DNA from: Selenomonadaceae bacterium
GTDB taxonomy: Bacteria; Bacillota; Negativicutes; Selenomonadales; Selenomonadaceae
Direction of reading: 5' to 3'
Length of the DNA: 64,000 bases
NCBI GenBank assembly: GCA_030523645.1
Contig: JAUNIB010000001.1
Location: 248,001-312,000 of the forward strand
Below the pieces are notes generated by a model. That model was not told where the DNA came from. It searched no databases and was given only the letters and a program-made list of their open reading frames with translations. Position numbers and translations under genes: made by a program. Below are positions 1-12,685 of the stretch, in pieces (within the stretch, counting starts at the first letter, position 1; every line of letters starts with the position of its first letter).

Positions 1-2667
1 CGCACTGCCATAAAGGATACCCTGCCGGGCAAGCTGCCCCAGAAGAAGATTACTCAGGGCGCAGCCGCCGGCTACAGCTCTTACGGCAATCAGGTTGGTC
101 TGGCTACCGGTCAGGTAGCGGAGGTCTATCATCCGGGCTTCGTGGCCAAGCGTCTTGAGATTGGCGCGGTAATCGCTGCAGCCCCCCGGTTTAATGTTGT
201 TCGCGAGGCTCCAAAGGCAGGAGACATTGTCATCCTGGTAGGCGGCCGTACCGGCCGTGACGGTATCGGCGGTGCTACCGGCTCCTCCAAGGGGCATACC
301 GAGGCATCCCTCACCGAGGCCGGTGCTGAGGTACAGAAGGGCAATCCGCCGACAGAGCGTAAGATTCAGCGCCTGTTCCGAAATCCGAAGGCCAGCCGTC
401 TCATCAAGCGCTGCAATGATTTCGGCGCCGGCGGCGTGGCTGTTGCCATCGGCGAGCTGACAGATGGCCTGATGATAAATCTTGATACTGTTCCGAAAAA
501 ATACGCCGGTCTCGACGGCACTGAGCTTGCTATTTCCGAGTCTCAGGAGCGTATGGCAGTCGTTGTTGCCGCTGACGACAAAGATGTGTTCATCGCTTTC
601 GCCGATGAGGAGAATCTGGAAGCTACTGTTGTTGCGGTAGTCACAGAGACTCCCAGACTCGTGATGCGCTGGAGAGGAAAATATATCGTCAACCTGAGCC
701 GCGCATTCCTCGATACCAACGGTGTTCGCCAGCATGTCAGCGTGCGGGTAAGTGCCGTTTCTGAGAGAGACCGCTATCTGAACAAGCTGCCGAAGGCTGT
801 GGAGAATGAGTCTAAGGCTGATGAGGCATGGCTGAAGAATATGGCAGACCTTAATGTCTGCAGTCAGAAGGGTCTTGTAGAGCGGTTTGACTCCTCCATC
901 GGTGCTGCTACTGTTACTATGCCCTTCGGCGGGAAGAAGCAGCTGTCTCCAGCAGAGGGCATGGTTGCCAAGCTGCCGGTGACCTACGGAGAAACCGGCA
1001 CTGCTACGGCTATGGCTTATGGCTTCAATCCCTATCTTATGAGCTGGAGTCCCTTCCACGGTGCAGTATATGCAATCGTAGAGGCTACGGCAAAGATGGT
1101 TGCTATGGGTGCTCCGGCCGATAAGCTCCGTCTTACCCTTCAGGAGTTCTTTGAGAGCATGGGCAAGGAGCCTTCCGTCTGGGGCAAGCCTTTCTCGGCA
1201 CTTCTCGGTGCTCTTTGGGCGCAGCATGAGCTGGGCATCCCTGCTATCGGCGGTAAGGACTCCATGTCCGGAACCTTTATGGATTTGAAAGTTCCGCCTT
1301 CTCTGGCTGCCTTTGCTGTCGGTGTCCTTCCGGCAGATCAGGCGGTGTCCTCCGAGTTCAAGTACGCCGGCAGCACCGTCTATATGTTTACGGCGCCGAA
1401 GGATTCCAACGATTTGCCGCTGTTTGGCCGCTTCCGCAAGGCCTACGCGAAGATAAACGAGCTGATGAGAGACCACAAGATTCTCTCGGCAGCCACCGTC
1501 AAGATGGGCGGTCTGGCAGCTACCGTTTCCAAGATGTGCCTTGGCAACGGCATCGGCTTCCGCTTCAATGAGTTCATGGGTGACAGTGACCTGTATCTGC
1601 CCAACTACGGCGCTGTAGTATTCGAGGCAGGTGCCGGAAGCAATCTGGCCAAGGAGTTGGTAGGCTTCGACTGCAAGGTTATCGGTGAGACTACTGTTGT
1701 TCCCAGTGTTGTAAACGGCAGCATGGCTGTCAGCCTGCAGGAAATTCAGGAGGCCTGGACAGCTCCGCTGGAGAATATATTCCCCACTCAGGCAAGGGCC
1801 AACGGTACAATCCGTCCCTCCGTACTCTATACATCCGGCAACCGTATTACCCGCTATGCTCCGATTGCAAAGCCGCGGGTCGTAATCCCGGTATTCCCCG
1901 GAACAAACTGCGAGTATGATACTGCCCGTGCCTTTGCTCGTGCCGGTGCTGATCCTCATACCGTGATTATTCGCAACCTTACTCCGGCTGCTATTGAAGA
2001 AACAGTAGAGACTCTGGAGAAGGAAATCCGCAAGGCGCAGATGCTCATGTTCCCCGGAGGCTTCTCCGGCGGTGATGAGCCGGACGGCTCCGGTAAATTC
2101 ATCGTGGCCATGTTCCGCAATCCTCGTCTTTCCGAGGCGGTTATGCGGCTGCTCAACCGTCAGGACGGTCTTATCCTCGGTATCTGCAACGGCTTCCAGG
2201 CTCTTATCAAGCTGGGGCTTGTTCCCTACGGCGAGATTCGTGATTTGGCACCGAATTCTCCCACTCTGACCACCAATCAGATTGGCCGCCATGTTTCCAC
2301 TATGGTTCAGACCAAGGTCGTCTCCAATCTGTCGCCGTGGCTCAATAATGTCAATGTTGGTGAGCTTCATACTATCGCCGTTTCCCATGGTGAAGGCCGC
2401 TTCTTTGCGGATCAGGAGGTCATCGCTCAGCTCCGTATTCGCGGACAGATTGCCACCCAGTATGTCAACGAGGTCGGTGATCCGTCGCTGGATATTGCCT
2501 TCAATCCCAACGGATCTGTAAATGCCATTGAAGGTATCACCAGTCCGGACGGCCGCGTTCTTGGCAAGATGGGTCATTCCGAGCGTATCGGTGAGCATGT
2601 GGCTATGAATGTACCCGGCGTCAAGGATCAGCAGCTCTTTGAAGCCGGCGTGAAGTATTATGCCTAA
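1..2667 (+). CDS. purL: Phosphoribosylformylglycinamidine synthase, single-chain (5' end outside window)
   Basis: Purine synthesis enzyme that converts FGAR to FGAM with ATP and glutamine in the cytoplasm. The frame is open from base 1, so 888 residues are visible; single-chain PurL is usually about 1,200-1,300 residues, so roughly the first third lies outside the window. The first two-thirds of the fragment has PurS/PurL synthetase character (GGRTGRDGIGGA, GGKDSMSG). From about residue 620 a class I glutamine amidotransferase domain follows (VFPGTNCEYD, FPGGFSGGDEPDG, nucleophile Cys729 in GICNGFQ, and SHGEGRF). Synthetase and amidotransferase are fused, unlike the separate PurS/PurL/PurQ of Bacillus. 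No other pur gene follows; a foldback repeat starts 16 bp after the stop. Confidence 0.97.
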   Translation, partial: RTAIKDTLPGKLPQKKITQGAAAGYSSYGNQVGLATGQVAEVYHPGFVAKRLEIGAVIAAAPRFNVVREAPKAGDIVILVGGRTGRDGIGGATGSSKGHTEASLTEAGAEVQKGNPPTERKIQRLFRNPKASRLIKRCNDFGAGGVAVAIGELTDGLMINLDTVPKKYAGLDGTELAISESQERMAVVVAADDKDVFIAFADEENLEATVVAVVTETPRLVMRWRGKYIVNLSRAFLDTNGVRQHVSVRVSAVSERDRYLNKLPKAVENESKADEAWLKNMADLNVCSQKGLVERFDSSIGAATVTMPFGGKKQLSPAEGMVAKLPVTYGETGTATAMAYGFNPYLMSWSPFHGAVYAIVEATAKMVAMGAPADKLRLTLQEFFESMGKEPSVWGKPFSALLGALWAQHELGIPAIGGKDSMSGTFMDLKVPPSLAAFAVGVLPADQAVSSEFKYAGSTVYMFTAPKDSNDLPLFGRFRKAYAKINELMRDHKILSAATVKMGGLAATVSKMCLGNGIGFRFNEFMGDSDLYLPNYGAVVFEAGAGSNLAKELVGFDCKVIGETTVVPSVVNGSMAVSLQEIQEAWTAPLENIFPTQARANGTIRPSVLYTSGNRITRYAPIAKPRVVIPVFPGTNCEYDTARAFARAGADPHTVIIRNLTPAAIEETVETLEKEIRKAQMLMFPGGFSGGDEPDGSGKFIVAMFRNPRLSEAVMRLLNRQDGLILGICNGFQALIKLGLVPYGEIRDLAPNSPTLTTNQIGRHVSTMVQTKVVSNLSPWLNNVNVGELHTIAVSHGEGRFFADQEVIAQLRIRGQIATQYVNEVGDPSLDIAFNPNGSVNAIEGITSPDGRVLGKMGHSERIGEHVAMNVPGVKDQQLFEAGVKYYA

Positions 2668-2683
2668 GTAATTAATCAGGTGA

Positions 2684-2761
2684 GCTGTGAACAAGGTCTG
2701 ACGAGAACACGCCTGCACGCGGTAATCAGTACAGCGGTTTTCGGACAGACCTGTTCACAGC
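2684..2761. repeat. Foldback element, short form (palindrome family copy 1)
   Basis: A 78-bp imperfect palindrome between purL and dtd. The left arm GCTGTGAACAAGGTCTGACG pairs with the right arm around 2732-2761. The centre (CGCGGTAATCAGTACAGCGG) resembles the centre of the copy at 26012-26147 without its inner hairpin. Shared core: GTCTGACGARAACACG on the left, CGGTTTTCNNACAGAC on the right. It could also act as a transcription terminator for purL, but no long T run follows directly. Confidence 0.75.
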
Positions 2762-2771
2762 CTTTTACATT

Positions 2772-2806
2772 AGCGAACAGACGGCTTTGTCGTCTGTTGT
2801 TCCGCT
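2772..2806 (+). other. Small hairpin upstream of dtd
   Basis: ACAGACG pairs with CGTCTGT around a seven-base loop, with AGCG/CGCT at the foot and an asymmetric bulge. It lies just upstream of the dtd ribosome binding region. It may be part of the leader or a remnant of the neighbouring palindrome. Confidence 0.4.
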
Positions 2807-2835
2807 GTAGAAAAACACTTAAACAGGATGGTAAT

Positions 2836-3279
2836 ATGCGTGCTATTGTAACTCGTGTGTCCTCCGCCTCAGTAACCATCGAGGGGAAGGTTGCCGGTGC
2901 TATTGAAAAGGGATTTCTGGTACTTCTTGGAGTTGGCCCGGAAGATACCCAGAAGGAAGCTGACCGGCTGGTAGATAAGATAACCCATCTTCGGGTTTTT
3001 ACCGATGAGAACGACAAGATGAATCTTGCCTTGGAGCAGGTGGGGGGACAGCTGTTGGTGGTATCGCAGTTTACCCTTTACGCCGACCTGAAGAGCCGCC
3101 GTCCGGGCTTCTCTCATGCAGCGCCGCCTTCATTGGCTGAGCCTCTCTATGAATACTTCCTCAGTGCCTGTGAGAAGGCCGGCTTCAAGCCGGAGCATGG
3201 GGAGTTCGGAGCGGATATGCAGGTGGCTTCCGTAAACGACGGACCGGTTACGCTCATATTTGACACTGATACCCTATAA
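2836..3279 (+). CDS. dtd: D-aminoacyl-tRNA deacylase
   Basis: Hydrolyses D-amino acids mischarged onto tRNA. The protein is 147 residues, the normal DTD length, beginning MRAIVTRVSSASVTIEGK. The two family signatures are present: SQFTLYAD near the middle and NDGPVTLIFDTD at the C-terminus (Gly-cisPro-type loop and substrate groove). The frame stays open upstream to 2680, but that part reads through the palindromic repeat and has no family match, so the ATG at 2836, preceded by AACAGGATGGTAAT, is preferred. dtd is often next to rel in Firmicutes; here rel is about 24 kb away. Confidence 0.94.
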   Translation: MRAIVTRVSSASVTIEGKVAGAIEKGFLVLLGVGPEDTQKEADRLVDKITHLRVFTDENDKMNLALEQVGGQLLVVSQFTLYADLKSRRPGFSHAAPPSLAEPLYEYFLSACEKAGFKPEHGEFGADMQVASVNDGPVTLIFDTDTL

Positions 3280-3282
3280 ATA

Positions 3283-3310
3283 TTGCAAAAATACGGAAAA
3301 GCATTATAAT
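3283..3310 (+). promoter_or_regulatory. Predicted sigma-A promoter for the pyrophosphatase gene
   Basis: -35 TTGCAA at 3283-3288, 16-bp spacer, -10 TATAAT at 3305-3310, with a leader of about 35 nt before the ATG at 3352. It starts immediately after the dtd stop. Confidence 0.7.
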
Positions 3311-3351
3311 GAGTGTAGGATAAACTGTATTTAGAACTTGGAGGAATACCA

Positions 3352-5001
3352 ATGCCGGAAAAGAAACCTATTTATGTCATCGGTCACCGCAATCCGGATA
3401 CCGATTCCATTTGCTCCGCTATTGCTTACGCCCGTCTGAAGCAGGCTCTGGGCGTAGAAAATGTTGTTGCAGCCCGTGCTGGCGAGATTAACGCCGAAAC
3501 CAAGTATGCCCTTGAGACATTCCGGGTTGATTTGCCGTACCTTCTGCAGGATATATATCCCCGTGTCAAAGATGTAATGCTGCCCATCAGCGCTACCGTA
3601 TATGAGCAGGACAGCCTTCGCCGTCTTGGCAAGGTAATGACCAGCAAAAATCTTCGCTCTGTTGTTGTAGTAAACAATCAGGAGAAGCTGGCCGGTATCG
3701 TTTCCGTAAGTGACTTGGCCAAGCGCTATTTCCAGGAGCTGAGCCTCGTTGACCTCTCCGATATTGATGTCACCTTCGGAGCTATTGTACAGGCTACCGA
3801 CGGTACTGTTCTGGTAGGCCGTGACTCCGGCCTCATTATCAAAGGCCGCATCATCATTACCTCCAGCTCTCAGGCTGTTCTGAAGTTCGGTGTCAAGGAA
3901 GGCGATATCATCATCGTCGGTGACGGCCGTGACCAGGTAATGAAGGATGCTATTGCCAACAAGGTTGCCTGCATCGTCATGACCGGCAACGGTCATGTAT
4001 CTCCGGGCATTCAGGAGGAGGCTCGTCAGGCCGGTATCTGCATTGTCACCACTGAGCATGACACCTACACCACTGCCCGTATTATCAATCAGTGCATGCC
4101 GGTCAGCCGTATCATGCAGAAGTCCCCGCTGTGCTTCAGCTCCGATGAACTGGTAACAAATATTACCGGCACCATGGAGGAGAAGCGCTTCCGCAATTAC
4201 CCGGTTCTCGACGGTGACAATCTGGTTGGTATCATCAACCGTGACCAGTTCCTTGTCCCGGAGAAGACCCGTCTCATCCTCGTTGACCACAATGAGACTG
4301 CACAGGCTGTGGAGGGCATTGACAACGGTCAGATTATAGAAATCGTCGACCATCACCGCCTCGGTGGCATTACCACTGCTGATCCTATCTATACCCGCGA
4401 AGAACCGGTAGGCTGCACTGCCACCATCATTGCCGGCATGTACATGGAGAACGCTGTGGACATTCCTGAGGATACCGCCGGTATTCTCCTGTCCGCTATC
4501 ATCAGCGATACCGTTCTCTTCAAGTCTCCCACCACCACCGACCGTGACCGCCGCATGGCTGAGAAGCTGGCTGCCATTGCCGGTGTGGATATTAATGAAT
4601 ACGGTATGAATATGCTGAAGGCCGGCTCCTCTGTTTCCGATATGCCGGCTTCCGACATCGCAAAGAATGACAGCAAGGAGTTCAGCATCGGTGACCGCCG
4701 TATGCTCATCGGTCAGATTTCCGTAATGGATACTGCCGAAGTCCTGGCAAAGAAGGATGAAATCCTTGCCGCAATGACTGCACTGACTGAGAACGACGGC
4801 TACAGCATGGTCATTCTGATGGTCACCGACATCATCAAGGAAGGCACTGAGCTGCTTTATGTGGGCGAGCCCAAGGATCTCATCGGCATGGCCTTCAAGA
4901 AGGATGCCAGCGGAGATTCCATCTATCTGCCGGGCGTCATGAGCCGCAAGAAGCAGATTGTTCCGCCTCTTACCGAGGCCGGCAAGATGCTGAAGGCATA
5001 A
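3352..5001 (+). CDS. CBS/DRTGG-domain manganese-dependent inorganic pyrophosphatase
   Basis: Family II pyrophosphatase (DHH superfamily), hydrolysing PPi to phosphate in the cytoplasm; 549 residues. The catalytic DHH part starts with GHRNPDTDSICSA and resumes at about residue 300 with VDHNE and IVDHHRLGG, followed by a DHHA2 C-terminal domain. Between the halves lies a regulatory insert: CBS (about residues 75-125), DRTGG (about 140-245) and a second CBS (about 255-305). In characterised CBS-PPases this insert binds adenine nucleotides and tunes activity, so energy-state regulation is likely by homology. RBS GGAGGA ahead of the ATG. It is monocistronic: own promoter upstream, strong terminator downstream. 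Confidence 0.93.
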   Translation: MPEKKPIYVIGHRNPDTDSICSAIAYARLKQALGVENVVAARAGEINAETKYALETFRVDLPYLLQDIYPRVKDVMLPISATVYEQDSLRRLGKVMTSKNLRSVVVVNNQEKLAGIVSVSDLAKRYFQELSLVDLSDIDVTFGAIVQATDGTVLVGRDSGLIIKGRIIITSSSQAVLKFGVKEGDIIIVGDGRDQVMKDAIANKVACIVMTGNGHVSPGIQEEARQAGICIVTTEHDTYTTARIINQCMPVSRIMQKSPLCFSSDELVTNITGTMEEKRFRNYPVLDGDNLVGIINRDQFLVPEKTRLILVDHNETAQAVEGIDNGQIIEIVDHHRLGGITTADPIYTREEPVGCTATIIAGMYMENAVDIPEDTAGILLSAIISDTVLFKSPTTTDRDRRMAEKLAAIAGVDINEYGMNMLKAGSSVSDMPASDIAKNDSKEFSIGDRRMLIGQISVMDTAEVLAKKDEILAAMTALTENDGYSMVILMVTDIIKEGTELLYVGEPKDLIGMAFKKDASGDSIYLPGVMSRKKQIVPPLTEAGKMLKA

Positions 5002-5028
5002 TAAGCCTTAAATTTATCAGACACGCCG

Positions 5029-5063
5029 CCGGGCGCCCGTGATTTGCTCGGGCGCCCGGTTTT
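5029..5063 (+). terminator. Rho-independent terminator
   Basis: Perfect 11-bp GC-rich stem, CCGGGCGCCCG paired with CGGGCGCCCGG around a nine-base loop, followed by TTTTAAT. Ends the pyrophosphatase transcript. Confidence 0.9.
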
Positions 5064-5118
5064 AATATCGGACTTTTTGAAAAGCCGGGTATCAGAGCCG
5101 GAGAAGGAGACATAGCTT

Positions 5119-6036
5119 ATGAGCATGGTTGTCATTGGAACAATCTTTGTAGATGTGAAGGGATTCCCTGCGGATGTTTATATTCCCGGCGGAAGAAATG
5201 CCGGACGGATTGAAGAAGTACACGGCGGCGTTTCCCGCAATGTGGCGGAGAATATTGCAAAATGCGGATTCAATCCGACCTTCCTGAGTCTGGTAGACGG
5301 CAGCGGAGCGGCCAAAGCTGTCATGTCGCGGCTGGATAAAGTTGGAGTAGATACAAAATATATAAAGACTACTTCCAATGGCATGGGTACCTGGCTGGCA
5401 ATCTTTGACCACACCGGTGAGGTGGTAGCCAGTCTGTCCAAGCGGCCGGATTTCATGCCGCTGGCTGAGGTTATCCGTCAGCAGGGTGATGAGATTTTCG
5501 GCGGTTGTGACAGCATTCTGCTGGAAATCGACATTGAGGAAGCTGTGGTAGCAGAAACCTTCAAGTATGCCAGAAAGTACAACAAAAAGGTTTACGCACT
5601 CATTTCCAATATGACGATAGCTCTTGAGCGAATGGAATATATCAAAGAGTGCGAGTGCTTTGTCTGCAATCAGCAGGAGGCGGGAATATTCTTCGATGCA
5701 AATCTGGAGTCCGCCGAACCGACGGAAATGGCCGCTATCCTCAGTGAGAAGGTCAAGGCTGCCGGCATGAAATCCATGATTGTTACCATGGCCGACAAGG
5801 GTGCGGCCTATGCCGACAGTAAAGGAAATCATGGGGTATGCTCGGCAGAGAAGGTAAATGTGGTGGATACCACCGGGGCAGGGGATGCCTTCTTCTCCGG
5901 GATGGCAATGGGCCTCACCTGCGGAAAGACAATGGCCGAGTCCTGTGTAATCGGTACGAAGATTGCCGCCGCTGTCATCTGCACAACGGAAAATACCTGC
6001 CCGCAGTTTACGAAGGCAGAGCTTGGCTTGGAATAA
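5119..6036 (+). CDS. PfkB-family carbohydrate/nucleoside kinase
   Basis: Ribokinase-family sugar or nucleoside kinase of 305 residues. It shows the N-terminal glycine signature (HGGVSRNVAENIAKCG, about residues 35-50) and the C-terminal PfkB signature VDTTGAGDAFFSG, whose Asp in GAGD is the catalytic base. The form of the N-terminal signature recalls pseudouridine kinase PsuK, but no psuG glycosidase is next to it, so the substrate stays open. RBS GAGAAGGAGA precedes the ATG. The gap to pcrA is only 11 bp, so it probably heads a pfkB-pcrA-ligA transcript. Confidence 0.88.
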   Translation: MSMVVIGTIFVDVKGFPADVYIPGGRNAGRIEEVHGGVSRNVAENIAKCGFNPTFLSLVDGSGAAKAVMSRLDKVGVDTKYIKTTSNGMGTWLAIFDHTGEVVASLSKRPDFMPLAEVIRQQGDEIFGGCDSILLEIDIEEAVVAETFKYARKYNKKVYALISNMTIALERMEYIKECECFVCNQQEAGIFFDANLESAEPTEMAAILSEKVKAAGMKSMIVTMADKGAAYADSKGNHGVCSAEKVNVVDTTGAGDAFFSGMAMGLTCGKTMAESCVIGTKIAAAVICTTENTCPQFTKAELGLE

Positions 6037-6047
6037 AAGGAAATAAC

Positions 6048-10536
<4,489 letters not shown>

Positions 10537-10556
10537 TTTTTATATCAAATGGGACA

Positions 10557-10595
10557 GGGGCTGTGAAAAATGAGCATTCATTTTTTCACAGCCCC
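10557..10595 (+). terminator. Terminator hairpin of the shared GCTGTGAAAAATGA family
   Basis: GGGGCTGTGAAAAATGA pairs with TCATTTTTTCACAGCCCC around a four-base loop. It follows ligA by 20 bp and so can end the pcrA-ligA transcript. The same core recurs at 22380, 45991, 52650 and 56112. The 5' half can alternatively pair with AAGCCCCTGT at 10861-10870, which would enclose the whole downstream foldback element. Confidence 0.75.
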
Positions 10596-10596
10596 T

Positions 10597-10870
10597 TCCT
10601 CTATGTAAGTTGCGAAGAAAAATGTCTGTAAGAAAACCGTTTATCTGCGTCGGTACCTGGCGACCTGCAAGTAAGCATACGAAGCAGGAGCCTAGTACTG
10701 TTACGCAGATAACCCAGACTAACTCACTTAATGAATCCGAGTGAAACGATGGATGAATTTAGTGAGTGTCATGCATGCGACCTTAGCGATTGCCGAGTGT
10801 AACGACGGCAGAGCTTAGGGAGTCGCAGTGCGAGAGCGTGTTTTCGTCAGACTTTTTTCAAAGCCCCTGT
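10597..10870. repeat. Large multi-branched foldback element (palindrome family copy 2)
   Basis: No gene is visible in the 452 bp between ligA and 10989; most of it is this structure. Outer arms GTCTGTAAGAAAACCG (10624-10639) and CGTGTTTTCGTCAGAC (10837-10852) pair imperfectly. Inside are three successive hairpins: A 10641-10712 (TTATCTGCGT/ACGCAGATAA plus GTACC.../...GTAC), B 10722-10767 (ACTCACTTAATGAATCC with its complement) and C 10773-10831 (GCGACC... with ...GTCGC). Loops B and C share GAGTGWAACGA. The layout resembles a cloverleaf. The right end of this window carries a related element in inverse orientation. Confidence 0.75.
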
Positions 10871-10896
10871 TATTTTTATTTCTCCAATGAAAATAC

Positions 10897-10925
10897 TTGA
10901 AAAATTTATTGACAGGGGGCATAAT
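10897..10925 (+). promoter_or_regulatory. Predicted promoter for the 10989 gene
   Basis: -35 TTGAAA at 10897-10902, 17-bp spacer, -10 CATAAT at 10920-10925. It lies just after the foldback element and about 60 bp ahead of an AAGGAGG ribosome binding site. Confidence 0.6.
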
Positions 10926-10988
10926 TACAAGTTGAAGGACTAGCAGTTTTTTCAGATTTTTCTGTTTAGATAAGGAGGTTGAAGCACC

Positions 10989-12044
10989 ATGTTCAAGCTA
11001 TCTACGGCAACGAAAATCAAGCTCGCTGCCTTTGGTGTTTTTTTGCTGGCTGTCGCAGCTGGAGGCGTGTACTGGTATTTCGGCTATCACATAAAGACGG
11101 CTGACTATGCGATGAAGAAGATAGAGTCATCGCTGAAAGCTCACGATGCAAATGACTTCAATCATTACTATGATAAGGCTGCCTTTGTGGATAAAGTAAC
11201 GGATGATGTATCAGCGGGAATGCTTGATGACGGCAGCTCTCTCAAGGGCGATATGAGGTCGGCTGTCCTCGAGTTTGTAAAGATTTTCCGCGCACCTTTG
11301 AAGCAGAGCGTCGAGGGAATGACGAACCGCTTTATCCGTACCGGCAGCTTCTCCGGTGATGATGCGGCAGACAATATCCACATTGATTCCGCCATGCTCA
11401 TTCGTCGTCTGGGGCTTGATACGGTGGAGTACAGAGGGATTAAGTCTGTAGTAAACCGGGAGGAGAACGGCGAGAAGTATGCCGTCGCCAAGGTAGAGGT
11501 CTATCAGAAGGCGGTCGAGGCAGAGTTTCAGCTTGAGCTGGTACTGGTACCTGACAAGGAAGGAACTTATCGCCTGAATCATATCAGCAATTTGGCAGAG
11601 TTCTTCTCTCTGACAGCAGCAAAGCGTCATGAGAGAATAGACAATTACCTCAAGCAGATTGATACTTTGAACGAAGCCCACGATAAAAAGGTGGCAGCTA
11701 TCGAGCAGCAGATGTCACTGACCCTTGCCTCCGGCAATCTGGGGACACCGGCTACCCGCGAAAAGCTCCGCCTCATGGCTGAAAACGATCTGCTGAAGGA
11801 TTGGCAGGTGCGTCTGGCTGCTTTGGAGGCACTCAATGTCCCCGATGAGGTTCAGACACTTCACAATCTCTATGTGAAGATTGCCAAGGAAAATATCGAG
11901 TATGCAAAAGAGTATGCAGCCTGGCTGGTAGACAAAAAGGGCACCACTATCAGCAGTGCCCTGAACCGCCAGCGGGAGGCAAAGACCCTGACCGGAGAAG
12001 CGGCAAAAATCAGAAAGCAGATAAAGAGCAATGAGGGGTTCTGA
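10989..12044 (+). CDS. Membrane-anchored protein of unknown function, DUF2939-like
   Basis: 351 residues: a short basic N-terminus, one hydrophobic segment (about residues 11-31, LAAFGVFLLAVAAGGVYWYF), then a soluble part predicted outside the membrane. The region after the anchor (TADYAMKKIESSLKAHDAND followed by an F..YYDK motif) is reminiscent of DUF2939 proteins; this is a visual resemblance only. The C-terminal third is rich in charged helices and may form coiled coil. Excellent RBS (AAGGAGG, 10 nt before ATG). maf starts 20 bp downstream, so it probably leads a hyp-maf-radC operon. I do not know its function. Confidence 0.85.
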   Translation: MFKLSTATKIKLAAFGVFLLAVAAGGVYWYFGYHIKTADYAMKKIESSLKAHDANDFNHYYDKAAFVDKVTDDVSAGMLDDGSSLKGDMRSAVLEFVKIFRAPLKQSVEGMTNRFIRTGSFSGDDAADNIHIDSAMLIRRLGLDTVEYRGIKSVVNREENGEKYAVAKVEVYQKAVEAEFQLELVLVPDKEGTYRLNHISNLAEFFSLTAAKRHERIDNYLKQIDTLNEAHDKKVAAIEQQMSLTLASGNLGTPATREKLRLMAENDLLKDWQVRLAALEALNVPDEVQTLHNLYVKIAKENIEYAKEYAAWLVDKKGTTISSALNRQREAKTLTGEAAKIRKQIKSNEGF

Positions 12045-12064
12045 TTTGTGAGAGGATGTAAGCA

Positions 12065-12685
12065 ATGATAATACTGGCCTCATCTTCACCCCGACGGACC
12101 GAGCTGCTGACGGCAGCCGGCATAGAGCATCGGGTAATAACAGAGGACACCTCGGAAATCAGCAGCGGCTCGCCGGCGGTTGTCGTTCGGGAGAATGCCC
12201 GTCTGAAAGCCGGGGCCGTGGCAGAGGCAATCGCCCATGGCAAATACAGCGATGATACAGGAAACTTGAAAGAGCTGCCTGTATTGGGTGCGGATACAAT
12301 CGTTGCTCTGGAGCAGTCCGGCGGAAAAGGCTCACCGCGTATTTTCGGTAAGCCGAAGGACGAGGAGGAAGCCCGGGAAATGCTGATGTCCCTGTCGGGA
12401 CGCAGCCACTCTGTGTATACCGGTATCTGTATTATTCAGGATGGCCGCGAATATTCATCGGTAGATAAGACGCTGGTTCACTTTTTGGAGATTACTCCTG
12501 AGGCACTGGAAAGATACATTTCCAGCGGAGAGTGGCAGGGCAAGGCCGGTGCTTACGCCGTACAGGGCAGAGCAATGGCATTTGTAGACAGACTGGAAGG
12601 CTCCGCCGCCAATGTTATCGGTCTGCCGGTTCATGCTGTGGTTGCCTTGGCAGAAGAAAATGGGATAAAGCTCTATGGGGATTAA
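12065..12685 (+). CDS. maf: Maf family nucleotide pyrophosphatase
   Basis: House-cleaning nucleoside triphosphate pyrophosphatase acting on modified or non-canonical nucleotides; 206 residues. Motifs: ILASSSPRRTELL at the N-terminus, LGADTIVAL at about residue 77, and a C-terminal YAVQGRAMAFVDRLEGSAAN segment. GAGAGGA lies 8 nt before the ATG. The 3' end overlaps radC by 11 bp. The order maf-radC-mreBCD is widely conserved in Firmicutes and links it to cell-shape and division genes; which nucleotide it cleaves cannot be read from the sequence. Confidence 0.93.
   Translation: MIILASSSPRRTELLTAAGIEHRVITEDTSEISSGSPAVVVRENARLKAGAVAEAIAHGKYSDDTGNLKELPVLGADTIVALEQSGGKGSPRIFGKPKDEEEAREMLMSLSGRSHSVYTGICIIQDGREYSSVDKTLVHFLEITPEALERYISSGEWQGKAGAYAVQGRAMAFVDRLEGSAANVIGLPVHAVVALAEENGIKLYGD

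Noticed and set aside
10909-10925. Consensus TTGACA at 10909 followed by CATAAT
   Set aside because: Spacing is only 5 bp. TTGAAA at 10897 gives 17 bp to the same -10 box.
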